12,214 bases of DNA from CAYVSF01 sp046482855 (GTDB lineage Bacteria; Bacteroidota; Bacteroidia; Bacteroidales; UBA12077), in contig JAWOEH010000053.1 of NCBI GenBank assembly GCA_046482855.1, positions 1-12,214 of the forward strand, in the 5' to 3' direction. The notes beneath the pieces were generated by a model. That model had not been told where the DNA came from. It saw only the letters and a program-made list of their open reading frames with translations, and did not search any database. The position numbers and the translations under genes were made by a program. Positions 1-5,681 of this stretch are shown here, in pieces (position 1 is the stretch's first letter; the number at the start of each line of letters is the position of its first letter).

Positions 1-1
1 T

Positions 2-64
2 GATGAAACAACTACACAAAAATCAGATTTTTATGATGATGAAACTGACGAGCTGCCGTTCTAA
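2..64 (+). CDS. ssb: 3' end of single-stranded DNA-binding protein (partial)
   Basis: Only the last 20 codons and the TAA stop are inside the window; the gene begins upstream. The visible peptide is polar and acidic and ends in DDETDELPF. SSB proteins have this kind of tail: a disordered acidic linker ending in a conserved amphipathic tip, DDDIPF in E. coli and usually D-x-LPF in Bacteroidota. The tip recruits repair and replication partners to ssDNA-bound SSB. The OB-fold domain lies outside the window, so the call rests on the tail alone. Another protein with an acidic tail ending in PF is possible but less likely. Confidence 0.72.
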   Translation, partial: DETTTQKSDFYDDETDELPF

Positions 65-622
65 CGATAAAACAAAAAAATCTTTGTTGTCCGGTTAAAA
101 TATTGGCGTGCTTTATTCCCTTCACTAAGGGTTACAAGTGCAATAACGCAGTACGATGGTTTGTTCGCGATTCTTTATCTGTATCAATCCGGCCTCTGTG
201 TTGGCACCCCACGCAACCAGGTAATTGTCAAAGATTGGAAGCAATGAAAACGCTCTGTATAAACTTTACCGGAGAAAAGTATGTTTTCTAGACATGAGTC
301 GCCCGGGAACTCTTCCCTACTGGGTTGCTGCCTCTTCTGATTCTTGGGTTTTGTTTAATCATGAAAACAAACTTTCTTATAGCTTATGTTCATGAATATA
401 GAAATATTGCACTAGAAAATTTCAAATTTATTTAGATAAGCTGAGGCTTGGTAAGGTAGGGCAGCAGCAAGATCGAAATTGTCATAAAAATCCGCTTAAA
501 ACCAGGTGCATTCTTATTCGGTTCTACTTTATAGCGCTTATCGATTTATTTTGATAGAATCATACAACCATAAATTGCAACCACATCCCTTGTACAACAC
601 CTATGTATTTGTAAAGCGTTAC

Positions 623-659
623 GTACTTCGGCAAGCTCAGTACAAGTACTTTGGCAAGC
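623..659. repeat. Tandem imperfect 14-bp direct repeat, REP-like
   Basis: GTACTTCGGCAAGC (623-636) recurs as GTACTTTGGCAAGC (646-659), with 13 of 14 bases identical and starts 23 bp apart. The first copy continues as TCAGTAC, giving TACTTCGGCAAGCTCAGTA. This resembles the intergenic CTTCGACAAGCTCAG-type repeats I recall from many Bacteroidota genomes. The resemblance is from memory and unchecked; the repeat itself is visible directly. Confidence 0.4.
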
Positions 660-759
660 ATGGTTGGAAAAACGGCACAGAGGCCTGCACTTTCCATTGA
701 GGCTTGATTTGTATTGATTTTTTTGATTCGGTTGTTAAACTAGTTAATAGTCAATTATT

Positions 760-818
760 TATCTTTGACTTTTTCTCTTCTGTAAATTTTCAATCGTCCT
801 CAATTTAGCTTACCTTTA
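760..818 (+). promoter_or_regulatory. Candidate -7 boxes for the AraC-type gene
   Basis: Two matches to the Bacteroidota -7 element precede the AraC-type start: TATCTTTG at 760-767 and TACCTTTA at 811-818. A TTG at 732-734 lies 25 bp before the first, longer than the usual 19-21, so the -33 match is weak. The second box lacks the TGTAA repeats at the spacing found at the five related promoters, so this gene does not belong to that set by sequence. Confidence 0.33.
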
Positions 819-852
819 CGGGTTAAGGAACTTTTAAGAGGGCCGTAGTCAA

Positions 853-1413
853 ATGAAGATATACATTAAAAATATGGTTTGTATACGTTGCCAGATGGTA
901 GTTAAGAGTGAGCTTGAAAAACTCGGTCTGGAGTATTACGATGTGAAAATTGGTGAGGCCACTATCGCTGAAAATCTTTCGCCTGAAAGGTTACAGCAAT
1001 TAAATGATGCATTGATTAAATCGGGACTTGAGTTAATGGGAAATAGAAAAAGTATTTTGATTGAGAAGATTAAAAATGCCATCATTGATTTGGTGCATTA
1101 TACCGATGACCAAATTAAAGTAAATTTATCTGATTATTTAAGTGAAAAGCTCAATCATGATTATACCTATCTTGCCAACCTCTTTTCCGAAGTGAAGGGC
1201 ATTACCGTTGAACGGTTTTACCTAACGCACAAAATTGAAAAGGTAAAGGAGCTTATTGTTTATGACGAGCTGAATCTTACCGAAATAGCTTACAAGATGC
1301 ATTACAGTAGTGTTGCACACTTATCCAATCAATTTAAAAAAATCACCGGCTTGACTCCTACCCATTTTAAAGCCCTCAAAAATAAACGACGCGGAACCCT
1401 TGAAAATCTGTGA
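853..1413 (+). CDS. AraC-type transcriptional regulator with N-terminal CxxC motif
   Basis: A 186-residue probable DNA-binding regulator. Residues 1-75 form a small domain opening with M8-V-C10-I-R-C13. This resembles the MxCxxC loop of heavy-metal-associated (HMA) domains, suggesting a metal- or thiol-sensing fold. Residues about 95-180 are an AraC-type double helix-turn-helix: LANLFSEVKGITVERFYL, then LNLTEIAYKMHYSSVAHLSNQFKK and ending GLTPTHFK. It lacks the large sugar-binding domain of classical AraC. Short Cys-motif AraC proteins are, to my knowledge, common in Bacteroidota and often sit near metal-handling genes, but the ligand is unknown. The ATG start is preceded by a purine-rich AAGAGGG. 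The stop codon lies inside the first box of the next gene's promoter, so that gene can be expressed separately. AraC proteins typically bind direct repeats about 21 bp apart, which makes this protein a candidate, unproven, for the shared promoter motif. Confidence 0.85.
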   Translation: MKIYIKNMVCIRCQMVVKSELEKLGLEYYDVKIGEATIAENLSPERLQQLNDALIKSGLELMGNRKSILIEKIKNAIIDLVHYTDDQIKVNLSDYLSEKLNHDYTYLANLFSEVKGITVERFYLTHKIEKVKELIVYDELNLTEIAYKMHYSSVAHLSNQFKKITGLTPTHFKALKNKRRGTLENL

Positions 1414-1473
1414 ATGATGTAAATTATATCGCAAAAAATGTAACACTTTACCAGATTAGGCGCCTTACCTTTA
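1410..1473 (+). promoter_or_regulatory. Shared-architecture promoter, copy 1 (cupin operon)
   Basis: Box 1 GTGAATGATGTAAA (1410-1423) is followed by a 14-bp spacer, box 2 ATGTAACA (1438-1445), a 20-bp spacer and the -7 box TACCTTTA (1466-1473). The geometry is identical to copies at 5236-5299 (minus), 8649-8712, 10854-10917 and 11204-11267. Box 1 overlaps the last four bases of the upstream AraC-type gene. This copy has the most diverged box 2 but fits the spacing exactly. Transcription should begin near 1479, which rules out a cupin start at GTG 1410. Confidence 0.78.
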
Positions 1474-1496
1474 CTTTAAATTTAAACAGAAAGGAT

Positions 1497-1847
1497 ATGC
1501 AAAAGACCGATATAGAAAAATCAAAAGGTCATATTCTGATAGAAATTATTGAGTATGTACCTAATTCGGTGGTGAGCAGAACAATCATACGAAAAACCAC
1601 CGGAAATGTGAGTGTCGTTGCCATTGATACCGGTGAAGCATTGGCGGAGAAAATTTCCCCTTTCGATACTTTTTTACAGATAATTGAGGGTACTGCCGAA
1701 GTGGTGATTGATGACAAATCAAATATGCTTAATACGGGCGAAGGGATTGTAGTGCCTGCACACACCTCCAATAATATAAAAGCTAACGAACGCTTTAAAA
1801 TGATCTCCACCATTATTAAAAGTGGGTATGAATCAGTTAACGTTTGA
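1497..1847 (+). CDS. Small single-domain cupin protein
   Basis: A 116-residue cytoplasmic protein with one cupin beta-barrel. The region DTFLQIIEGTAEVVIDDK (cupin motif 1) is followed by LNTGEGIVVPAHTSNNIKA (motif 2). The usual HxH metal ligands of motif 1 are absent (SPFDTF stands there) and only one His remains in motif 2, so a classical metal-dependent enzyme is unlikely. A binding or sensing role is possible. The frame stays open back to GTG 1410, but the promoter at 1410-1473 and the purine-rich AGAAAGGAT just before ATG 1497 favour the shorter form. Family members, as I recall them, begin at about this point. It is probably co-transcribed with the small basic gene 19 bp downstream. Confidence 0.82.
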   Translation: MQKTDIEKSKGHILIEIIEYVPNSVVSRTIIRKTTGNVSVVAIDTGEALAEKISPFDTFLQIIEGTAEVVIDDKSNMLNTGEGIVVPAHTSNNIKANERFKMISTIIKSGYESVNV

Positions 1848-1866
1848 AAATTCATTACTAAACAAC

Positions 1867-1992
1867 ATGGTTATGTCAAAAGAAAAAGAGAGTAAAAAGA
1901 ACACAAAGAAGCCTCCGGTAAAAAATCTGAAAGAAAAGCGAGCCGATAAAGAGGCCAAACGTGCCGAAAAAAACAGAAAGAGCGAGTTATAA
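1867..1992 (+). CDS. Very basic 41-residue protein of unknown function
   Basis: The peptide begins MVMSKEKESKKNTKK and ends KRAEKNRKSEL. It is almost entirely Lys, Arg, Glu and Ala, with no membrane segment, and is probably helical or disordered. A second in-frame ATG at 1873 (MSKEKESKK) may be the true start. Small Lys-rich proteins of this kind occur widely in Bacteroidota as uncharacterised genes; nucleic-acid or ribosome binding is a guess from charge. It lies 19 bp after the cupin stop and is followed 29 bp later by a perfect hairpin, so it most likely ends the cupin operon. Support comes from context and composition, since it is too short for strong coding statistics. Confidence 0.62.
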   Translation: MVMSKEKESKKNTKKPPVKNLKEKRADKEAKRAEKNRKSEL

Positions 1993-2021
1993 ACCCCTGT
2001 TGGAAGTCACGCATTTTAGCT

Positions 2022-2053
2022 ATATCCGGTAAATTTGATTATTTACCGGATAT
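2022..2053 (+). terminator. Perfect 13-bp hairpin after the cupin operon
   Basis: ATATCCGGTAAAT (2022-2034) pairs perfectly with ATTTACCGGATAT (2041-2053) across the 6-base loop TTGATT. A T-rich stretch (GCTGTTTTCTATAG) follows. Its position 29 bp after the stop at 1992 fits an intrinsic terminator. The U tract is interrupted, so it may also act as an mRNA 3'-end stabiliser. Confidence 0.75.
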
Positions 2054-2546
2054 GCTGTTTTCTATAGCTAACTCATTGATAAGAAGCGGATTTTAAAATC
2101 GCATGATAAGAGTTGGGTAAGGCTGCATTGGCAGGCAGTAACTTTAAACCATGAAACGCAAAAGTTACCAATGAAGGAGTCGCTTAGCGGAAGCACTATC
2201 ATACGATAAGAGTAGTGAGGAGCGTCCTGAAGTACCAGAATTCTCTATTGGCCATAAGAGCTGTAGATTTTATTGAAAATACACTTTTCACATTCTGATT
2301 AGCTTGATAAACCTGAATTGATAGATAGCATTATTTATGCTATTCACTAAAAAGAGAATAGAAAAAACATGAAAAACAGGTCAGGTACCATCGGACTGAA
2401 AAAAATCTTCCGGCATTTCCCACATTGTGAGCATTGGGATGAATGTTTTGGGGGTGAGCTTTGATCGTAGCGCAGGGGTAGCCTTGCTGCAGTGGCTGTC
2501 TTTTCTTATCCTTAGTTGGAGGTTGTCTGGAGCGTGGTAATATAAG
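2054..2546. other. Intergenic stretch between convergent genes
   Basis: This lies between the cupin-operon hairpin and the terminator of the minus-strand OmpA-like gene. I see no supported gene. A 31-codon frame from ATG 2369 to TGA 2464 (MKNRSGTIGLKKIF...) has no promoter or family support. ATAAGAGT occurs at two places about 100 bp apart (near 2105 and 2205). A stretch near 2516-2539 (GGAGGTT then TGGAGCGTGGT) recurs near 10536 after another gene's terminator. Confidence 0.5.
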
Positions 2547-2586
2547 AAGCCATAGGAATAGCTGTTAATGGCTATTTCTATGGCTT
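2547..2586 (-). terminator. 16-bp hairpin terminator of the OmpA-like gene
   Basis: AAGCCATAGGAATAGC (2547-2562) pairs with GCTATTTCTATGGCTT (2571-2586) with one G-U wobble and an 8-base loop. It begins 10 bp beyond the minus-strand stop at 2597. On the minus strand the stem is followed by a T-rich CTTATATTA, consistent with intrinsic termination. Confidence 0.72.
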
Positions 2587-2596
2587 AGTTGAATAT

Positions 2597-4129
2597 TTAT
2601 ATGGCCGGTTGTATTTTTATATCAATCCGGCGGTTTTGTCTTCGTCCTTCCTTCGTTTCGTTGTTGGCCACAGGGTTGTTTTCGCCATATCCCTTTGAGG
2701 TTATTTTGCTTTTTCGGGGAGTGTCGGAGTTGGCATTTAAATATTGCGTAACCGCATCAGAACGTTTCTGTGAAAGGATCATATTGGCTTCATCGCTGCC
2801 AAAAGAATCGGTATAACCTTCAATTACAACATCGCTTTGAGGGAATACCTTAATGGCGTCCTGAACCTTGGTTAACAAATCAAAGTTGACGGGTTTAATT
2901 TCCGATTTGCCCACATCAAAACCAAAACCGTGCAACCTGATAATAATTTCGTCGCCGGAGCGGAATACGGATGCCTCCGTGCTGTCAAATATGGCATAAA
3001 CTGTTTCAAACTGGTTATTTAGTTTAGTTTGTTTGGCAATTCTGGCAGCCAGCAGAGCCTTTTCCTCTTCAAACTCTGAAGTTTTTGATTTCATGGCATC
3101 GGAACGTTCCTCTATTTCATTCCTGAACTCGTTGTTGAGTGCTATATTTTCTTCTTTTAGCAACCCAACTGTTGATTGTAAATGCCTGATTTCATTCTTT
3201 TTTTCAAAGTTTTCAGTAATCAACAATTGATTCTGTCTCTGTAGTTCCATGATATGCATAATTATTTTCTGCTCAGGCTTTTCGTTACCCTCATAAAATT
3301 GAGCCACAAAACCTACTTTTTCAGCAATTTTAATAAGGGGCATTTCATAGTTGAGAATAACCTCTTCCATTTCCATGTCACGGTCATCGATTTGGGAGAT
3401 GGTGTTGTTGAGGTAAATAGCATGCCTGGCTTCATATTTGGCTTGTTTAGCCAAAATCCGCGGGTAATCCATATCATAGCGGTTGGTTTCAAGTTCTTTT
3501 TCTGTTTCTGCCAGCAGCGATTTTGCCTTATTAATTGTTTTTGGAGCCTTACGATGCACGTTCATCTCATCTGCTTTCTTAAGCAAAGCACGTGTTTCGT
3601 CGAGCAGGTCCCTCTTTATGGAAGATAATTCAGCTTGTCTGTAAATCTCAATAGCTTCGGTTGCATATTTGTATGAGTCATCTCTATCGCCCTTTTCCAA
3701 TTCTTTTGCTGCTTTATTAAAGGTTTCTTCTGCCTCAACCCACATTTCTTTAGCTACTCTGTCTGCTCCTGCCGATAATGCATCTGCCCGGGCATTTAGT
3801 GTAGTGGCAAAAATCAATTTGGCGGAAACGCTGAAGTCAGCTGCCCGATTGAAATGATTTGCCGCTTCTGTCAATGAGGATTCTATTTTCTCCACGCCTT
3901 TTTTATCTGCGTAATAGTTTTCAGCATCCTTGTAGTTGTCCATCCCTTTATTGTATTCTGTAGGGACAAGTAGATTTGCCTGCATTTCCTTTGCATTCAG
4001 CATAGCCTTATCGGCTTGCCGGAATAAGGTGCTTTTTGTTTGTTGCCCGTAACTAATGGTACTTATCATTAGCAATGACAGGCACCAAAGTAGAGCAACG
4101 CTGTTTTTCCTTATTATTCTTGTTCTCAT
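2597..4129 (-). CDS. OmpA-family envelope protein with helical N-terminal region
   Basis: A 510-residue exported protein that probably links the outer membrane or periplasm to peptidoglycan. Residues 1-28 are a signal peptide (hydrophobic core VALLWCLSLLMISTISYG, cleaved before QQ). Residues about 30-240 are Ala/Glu/Lys-rich helical repeats resembling DUF4398/TPR-like arrays (EYNKGMDNYKDAENYYADK, AEETFNKAAKELEKG). Residues about 285-385 are a coiled coil. Residues about 395-510 form an OmpA C-terminal domain with GYTDS, LSQKRSDAV, GYGENNP and GRRQNRRIDI. Asp441 and Arg456 match in spacing the Asp/Arg pair that contacts diaminopimelate in other OmpA domains. There is no N-terminal beta-barrel, so it is not a porin. 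The strand matches the lipoprotein/membrane-protein pair upstream, but a 408-bp gap and a different upstream repeat indicate a separate promoter. The ATG is preceded by AATTAACAAAA with no strong ribosome-binding site, as is usual in this phylum. Confidence 0.9.
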   Translation of the reverse strand: MRTRIIRKNSVALLWCLSLLMISTISYGQQTKSTLFRQADKAMLNAKEMQANLLVPTEYNKGMDNYKDAENYYADKKGVEKIESSLTEAANHFNRAADFSVSAKLIFATTLNARADALSAGADRVAKEMWVEAEETFNKAAKELEKGDRDDSYKYATEAIEIYRQAELSSIKRDLLDETRALLKKADEMNVHRKAPKTINKAKSLLAETEKELETNRYDMDYPRILAKQAKYEARHAIYLNNTISQIDDRDMEMEEVILNYEMPLIKIAEKVGFVAQFYEGNEKPEQKIIMHIMELQRQNQLLITENFEKKNEIRHLQSTVGLLKEENIALNNEFRNEIEERSDAMKSKTSEFEEEKALLAARIAKQTKLNNQFETVYAIFDSTEASVFRSGDEIIIRLHGFGFDVGKSEIKPVNFDLLTKVQDAIKVFPQSDVVIEGYTDSFGSDEANMILSQKRSDAVTQYLNANSDTPRKSKITSKGYGENNPVANNETKEGRRQNRRIDIKIQPAI

Positions 4130-4537
4130 TTTTGTTAATTGTTACATGTACACTCATTTCGAAAATTGCATAGAAACTGCTATAATTGCAGCTTTAGTTT
4201 AGAATCAGGGGCGATTTTTTTCCTGTTTGGTGGATGAATTTCCTGTTTGAAACTTTCATGTCAATTTTGTCCTCCTGCAAATCAAAAGCATATTCAATAT
4301 TTTTTCCATCGTTTCTTTTAATATTGAGGAGTAGCTTTAATTCATGCCATAACTACCCTTTTATGTTAAATTATTTAGCAGGTAACTGCATTCTTGGCTT
4401 TATAATCCAATGTAGCTCCCATGTGGCTGGTTGTTTTTGTATTTTTACTATTTATCAGGTTTGCAGCGTGCAAGTCATAGGTTTATAGTACATTTAATCC
4501 TCTTGAAGTATTGTCGAAACGATGCACTCAACCCGGA
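4130..4537. other. Intergenic region upstream of the OmpA-like gene
   Basis: This 408-bp region lies between the start of the OmpA-like gene and the end of the small membrane-protein gene, both on the minus strand. It contains a direct repeat at 4219-4249 and a lone TGTAAC half-site next to the OmpA-like start (4140-4146, minus strand). No clear -7 box or terminator is visible. A plus-strand open frame at 4234-4488 has no family or promoter support. Confidence 0.5.
4219..4249 (-). promoter_or_regulatory. Direct repeat CAAACAGGAAA, 20-bp period, upstream of the OmpA-like gene
   Basis: TTTCCTGTTTG occurs at 4219-4229 and again, identical, at 4239-4249. The starts are exactly 20 bp apart, about two helical turns. 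Read on the minus strand this is CAAACAGGAAA twice, roughly 90-120 bp before the ATG of the OmpA-like gene. An identical 11-mer repeated in phase suggests a tandem binding site for a regulator. It differs in sequence from the TGTAA motif used elsewhere in the window. Confidence 0.45.
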
Positions 4538-4723
4538 TTATATTTGTTCTCTGCTAATCTGTTTTTTGTTAGTTGATTGCTTGGAGAAAAAATACCTGTA
4601 AAGAGCAATAATACCTGCCAATACAAGGAGTAGATGTATCGGGCCTGATGCATCAAGCCCCCAGAATAGGATACCCCAATTGACAATTAGCAATCCGGAG
4701 ACACTGTAAACTAAGTTTTTCAT
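4538..4723 (-). CDS. Small two-helix membrane protein, lmo0937/DUF5670-like
   Basis: A 61-residue protein with two probable transmembrane helices: residues about 4-23 (LVYSVSGLLIVNWGILFWGL) and about 28-46 (PIHLLLVLAGIIALYRYFF). A polar basic tail rich in Ser, Lys and Gln follows. The pattern of a first helix, a short Gly-rich turn, IHLLLVLAGII and then an aromatic/Arg end matches the small lmo0937-type (DUF5670) membrane proteins, which in Bacteroidota often occur with stress-related envelope genes; this match is by memory of the pattern. Its start lies 18 bp after the stop of the upstream lipoprotein gene on the same strand, so the two very likely form an operon driven from 5236-5299. The function is unknown. 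Confidence 0.75.
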   Translation of the reverse strand: MKNLVYSVSGLLIVNWGILFWGLDASGPIHLLLVLAGIIALYRYFFSKQSTNKKQISREQI

Positions 4724-4741
4724 GCTTGTAATTTTTCATGA

Positions 4742-5197
4742 TTAATTCCGTTCAAAAAATCCGGCAATTGCATCGCCCAATTCATTCAGATCCTTTTGGA
4801 ATTCAACTTCTTTTTCCTGCCAATTATCAATTTGTTTGTTTTTAAAAGTGGCGATCTGATTTTTAAGATCCTTGTTTTTCTGTTCCAGTTCCGCCAATTT
4901 TTTTTCGTATTTGGCCTTTTCTTCTTCTTTTTGTTGTGTAATTTTTCTCTTTAGCTCGGCAATATTTTCTTCGTAAGCCTTAATTTGTTCTTCCGATTGT
5001 GCAATGAATTTTTGATAGGTACTTACTGTATCTTGCCTAACTTCAACTAAGTTGTTTTCAGCTTTTTCCAGATTTTCGGTAGCCTCCTGTACTTTGTTGC
5101 TTGCTTCATTTTCCTTTTCCGCCTGCGATTGGCAGTTGGTTAGGGTTCCACCTATTAATATGATGGATGCAGATAGCATTAAAATGGATTTTTTCAT
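4742..5197 (-). CDS. Coiled-coil lipoprotein of unknown function
   Basis: A 151-residue protein beginning MKKSILMLSASIILIGG. A short signal peptide ends in a lipobox-like LTNC with Cys22 as the likely acylated residue. The mature part is highly charged. Residues about 30-130 form a long coiled coil rich in Glu, Lys and Gln (EEQIKAYEENIAELKRKI, EKKLAELEQKNKDLKNQI), and the C-terminus is GDAIAGFFERN. A periplasmic lipid-anchored rod or spacer is likely, perhaps with a cell-wall or stress role. The frame can be read from TTG 5206, but ATG 5197 gives a normal signal peptide and lies 46 bp downstream of the first base of the -7 box, matching the other promoters of this type. It is the first gene of an operon with the small membrane protein. 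Confidence 0.82.
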   Translation of the reverse strand: MKKSILMLSASIILIGGTLTNCQSQAEKENEASNKVQEATENLEKAENNLVEVRQDTVSTYQKFIAQSEEQIKAYEENIAELKRKITQQKEEEKAKYEKKLAELEQKNKDLKNQIATFKNKQIDNWQEKEVEFQKDLNELGDAIAGFFERN

Positions 5198-5235
5198 TTC
5201 TGTCAAGTTTAAATTGTGGTTACTTTTTCCTGAAC

Positions 5236-5299
5236 TAAAGGTATATCAATCTTATTTCAAGATCATTACACAAACATGTGTATTCGTTACATCTTTCAC
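5236..5299 (-). promoter_or_regulatory. Shared-architecture promoter, copy 2 (lipoprotein operon)
   Basis: Read on the minus strand: box 1 GTGAAAGATGTAAC (5299-5286), 14 bp, box 2 GTGTAATG (5271-5264), 20 bp, -7 box TACCTTTA (5243-5236). Both boxes match the consensus of the five-copy set, and box 2 is identical to the copies at 8677-8684 and 11232-11239. The predicted transcription start is near 5230, about 33 nt before ATG 5197. Confidence 0.85.
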
Positions 5300-5479
5300 A
5301 CATTGTTTGGAGAAGGGCCTGGTAAATGGGAAGGAATTTTCTACTTGTTTATAAAGATCTTTCCGACCAACGATAATAGTTCGGAAGGAATTCGAATTCT
5401 TTTATGTATGCAAAACCAGCATAGGAGCGGAAAGGTTGGTGAGTGATACATTTTTCGATTGTGTTTTAGCTCTGCTGGC

Positions 5480-5510
5480 TTGGATTATACTAAACGAAGG
5501 CATAAATTTG
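5480..5510 (+). promoter_or_regulatory. Bacteroidota-type promoter of the P-ATPase gene
   Basis: TTG at 5480-5482 and TAAATTTG at 5503-5510 are separated by 20 bp. This matches the TTG/TTTG -33 and TAnnTTTG -7 consensus of the phylum. It lacks the TGTAA repeats of the other promoters, so it is probably housekeeping or differently controlled. Transcription would start near 5516 and give a leader of about 165 nt. Confidence 0.6.
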
Positions 5511-5527
5511 TATAACACTGGCCATAT

Positions 5528-5558
5528 GCCGGAGACTTCTGTTTAACAGTCCTCCGGC
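5528..5558 (+). promoter_or_regulatory. GC-rich hairpin in the P-ATPase leader
   Basis: GCCGGAG (5528-5534) pairs with CTCCGGC (5552-5558). Inside, CTGTT (5539-5543) pairs with AACAG (5545-5549), leaving a small internal loop and a 1-base apex that would have to open. No U tract follows, so it is not a simple terminator. It falls just after the predicted transcription start, suggesting an RNA stability or regulatory element. Confidence 0.42.
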
Positions 5559-5681
5559 AGGAGGGGAGAAGGGATAAAAAGGGAGGCTGAATGCTCTTTT
5601 TATACAAAACCACAAAGCGTTAGTATTTACACAATTAATCGCAACGGACACATTAATCAAGACATATCATTAGCATCCTGT

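Larger units (their letters stand above)
65..852. other. Gene-poor intergenic stretch between ssb and the AraC-type gene
   Basis: No convincing gene is visible on either strand. Open frames at 103-291 and 506-700 have atypical composition, no recognisable family and no promoter, and look like chance. A short AAACAAA/TTTGTT inverted repeat just after the ssb stop (about 69-89) could be a weak terminator. An imperfect TCCGGT inverted pair sits near 89 and 274. A 14-bp direct repeat lies at 623-659, and two -7-like boxes sit near the 3' end. The stretch may hold decayed sequence. Confidence 0.5.
5300..5681. other. Divergent intergenic region between lipoprotein operon and P-ATPase
   Basis: It separates the minus-strand lipoprotein promoter from the plus-strand ATPase gene. 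It contains a 9-bp imperfect stem (TCTTTCCGA 5358-5366 with TCGGAAGGA 5381-5389, 14-base loop), the self-palindrome GAATTCGAATTC (5388-5399), the ATPase promoter at 5480-5510 and a GC-rich leader hairpin at 5528-5558. No gene is seen. Confidence 0.55.

Noticed and set aside
103..291. 62-codon plus-strand frame after ssb
   Set aside because: Odd composition (many Cys, Trp and Arg), no promoter or ribosome-binding site, no recognisable family.
506..700. 64-codon plus-strand frame overlapping the direct repeat
   Set aside because: It runs through the REP-like repeat, has no initiation signals and looks random.
811..818. TACCTTTA before the AraC-type gene as a sixth copy of the shared promoter
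   Set aside because: The positions where box 1 and box 2 should be (TAAATTTT at box 2) do not match; the nearest TGTAA is 3 bp out of register.
2369..2464. 31-codon frame MKNRSGTIGLKKIF... in the convergent intergenic region
   Set aside because: No promoter, no family and no operon context; short frames of this size are expected by chance.
4134..4152. Half-site GTGTACATGTAAC next to the OmpA-like start, resembling box 1 of the shared promoter
   Set aside because: No box 2 occurs at the fixed spacing and no -7 box follows; the partner site would fall inside the coding region.
4928..4942. TTGTGTAATTTTT inside the coiled-coil lipoprotein gene, resembling box 2
   Set aside because: It lies in coding sequence, has no box 1 at 14 bp and no TAnCTTT at 20 bp.
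5388..5399. Palindrome GAATTCGAATTC between the divergent operons
   Set aside because: Self-complementary 12-mer, but with no promoter relation or repeat copy; probably chance, so noted only within the intergenic entry.
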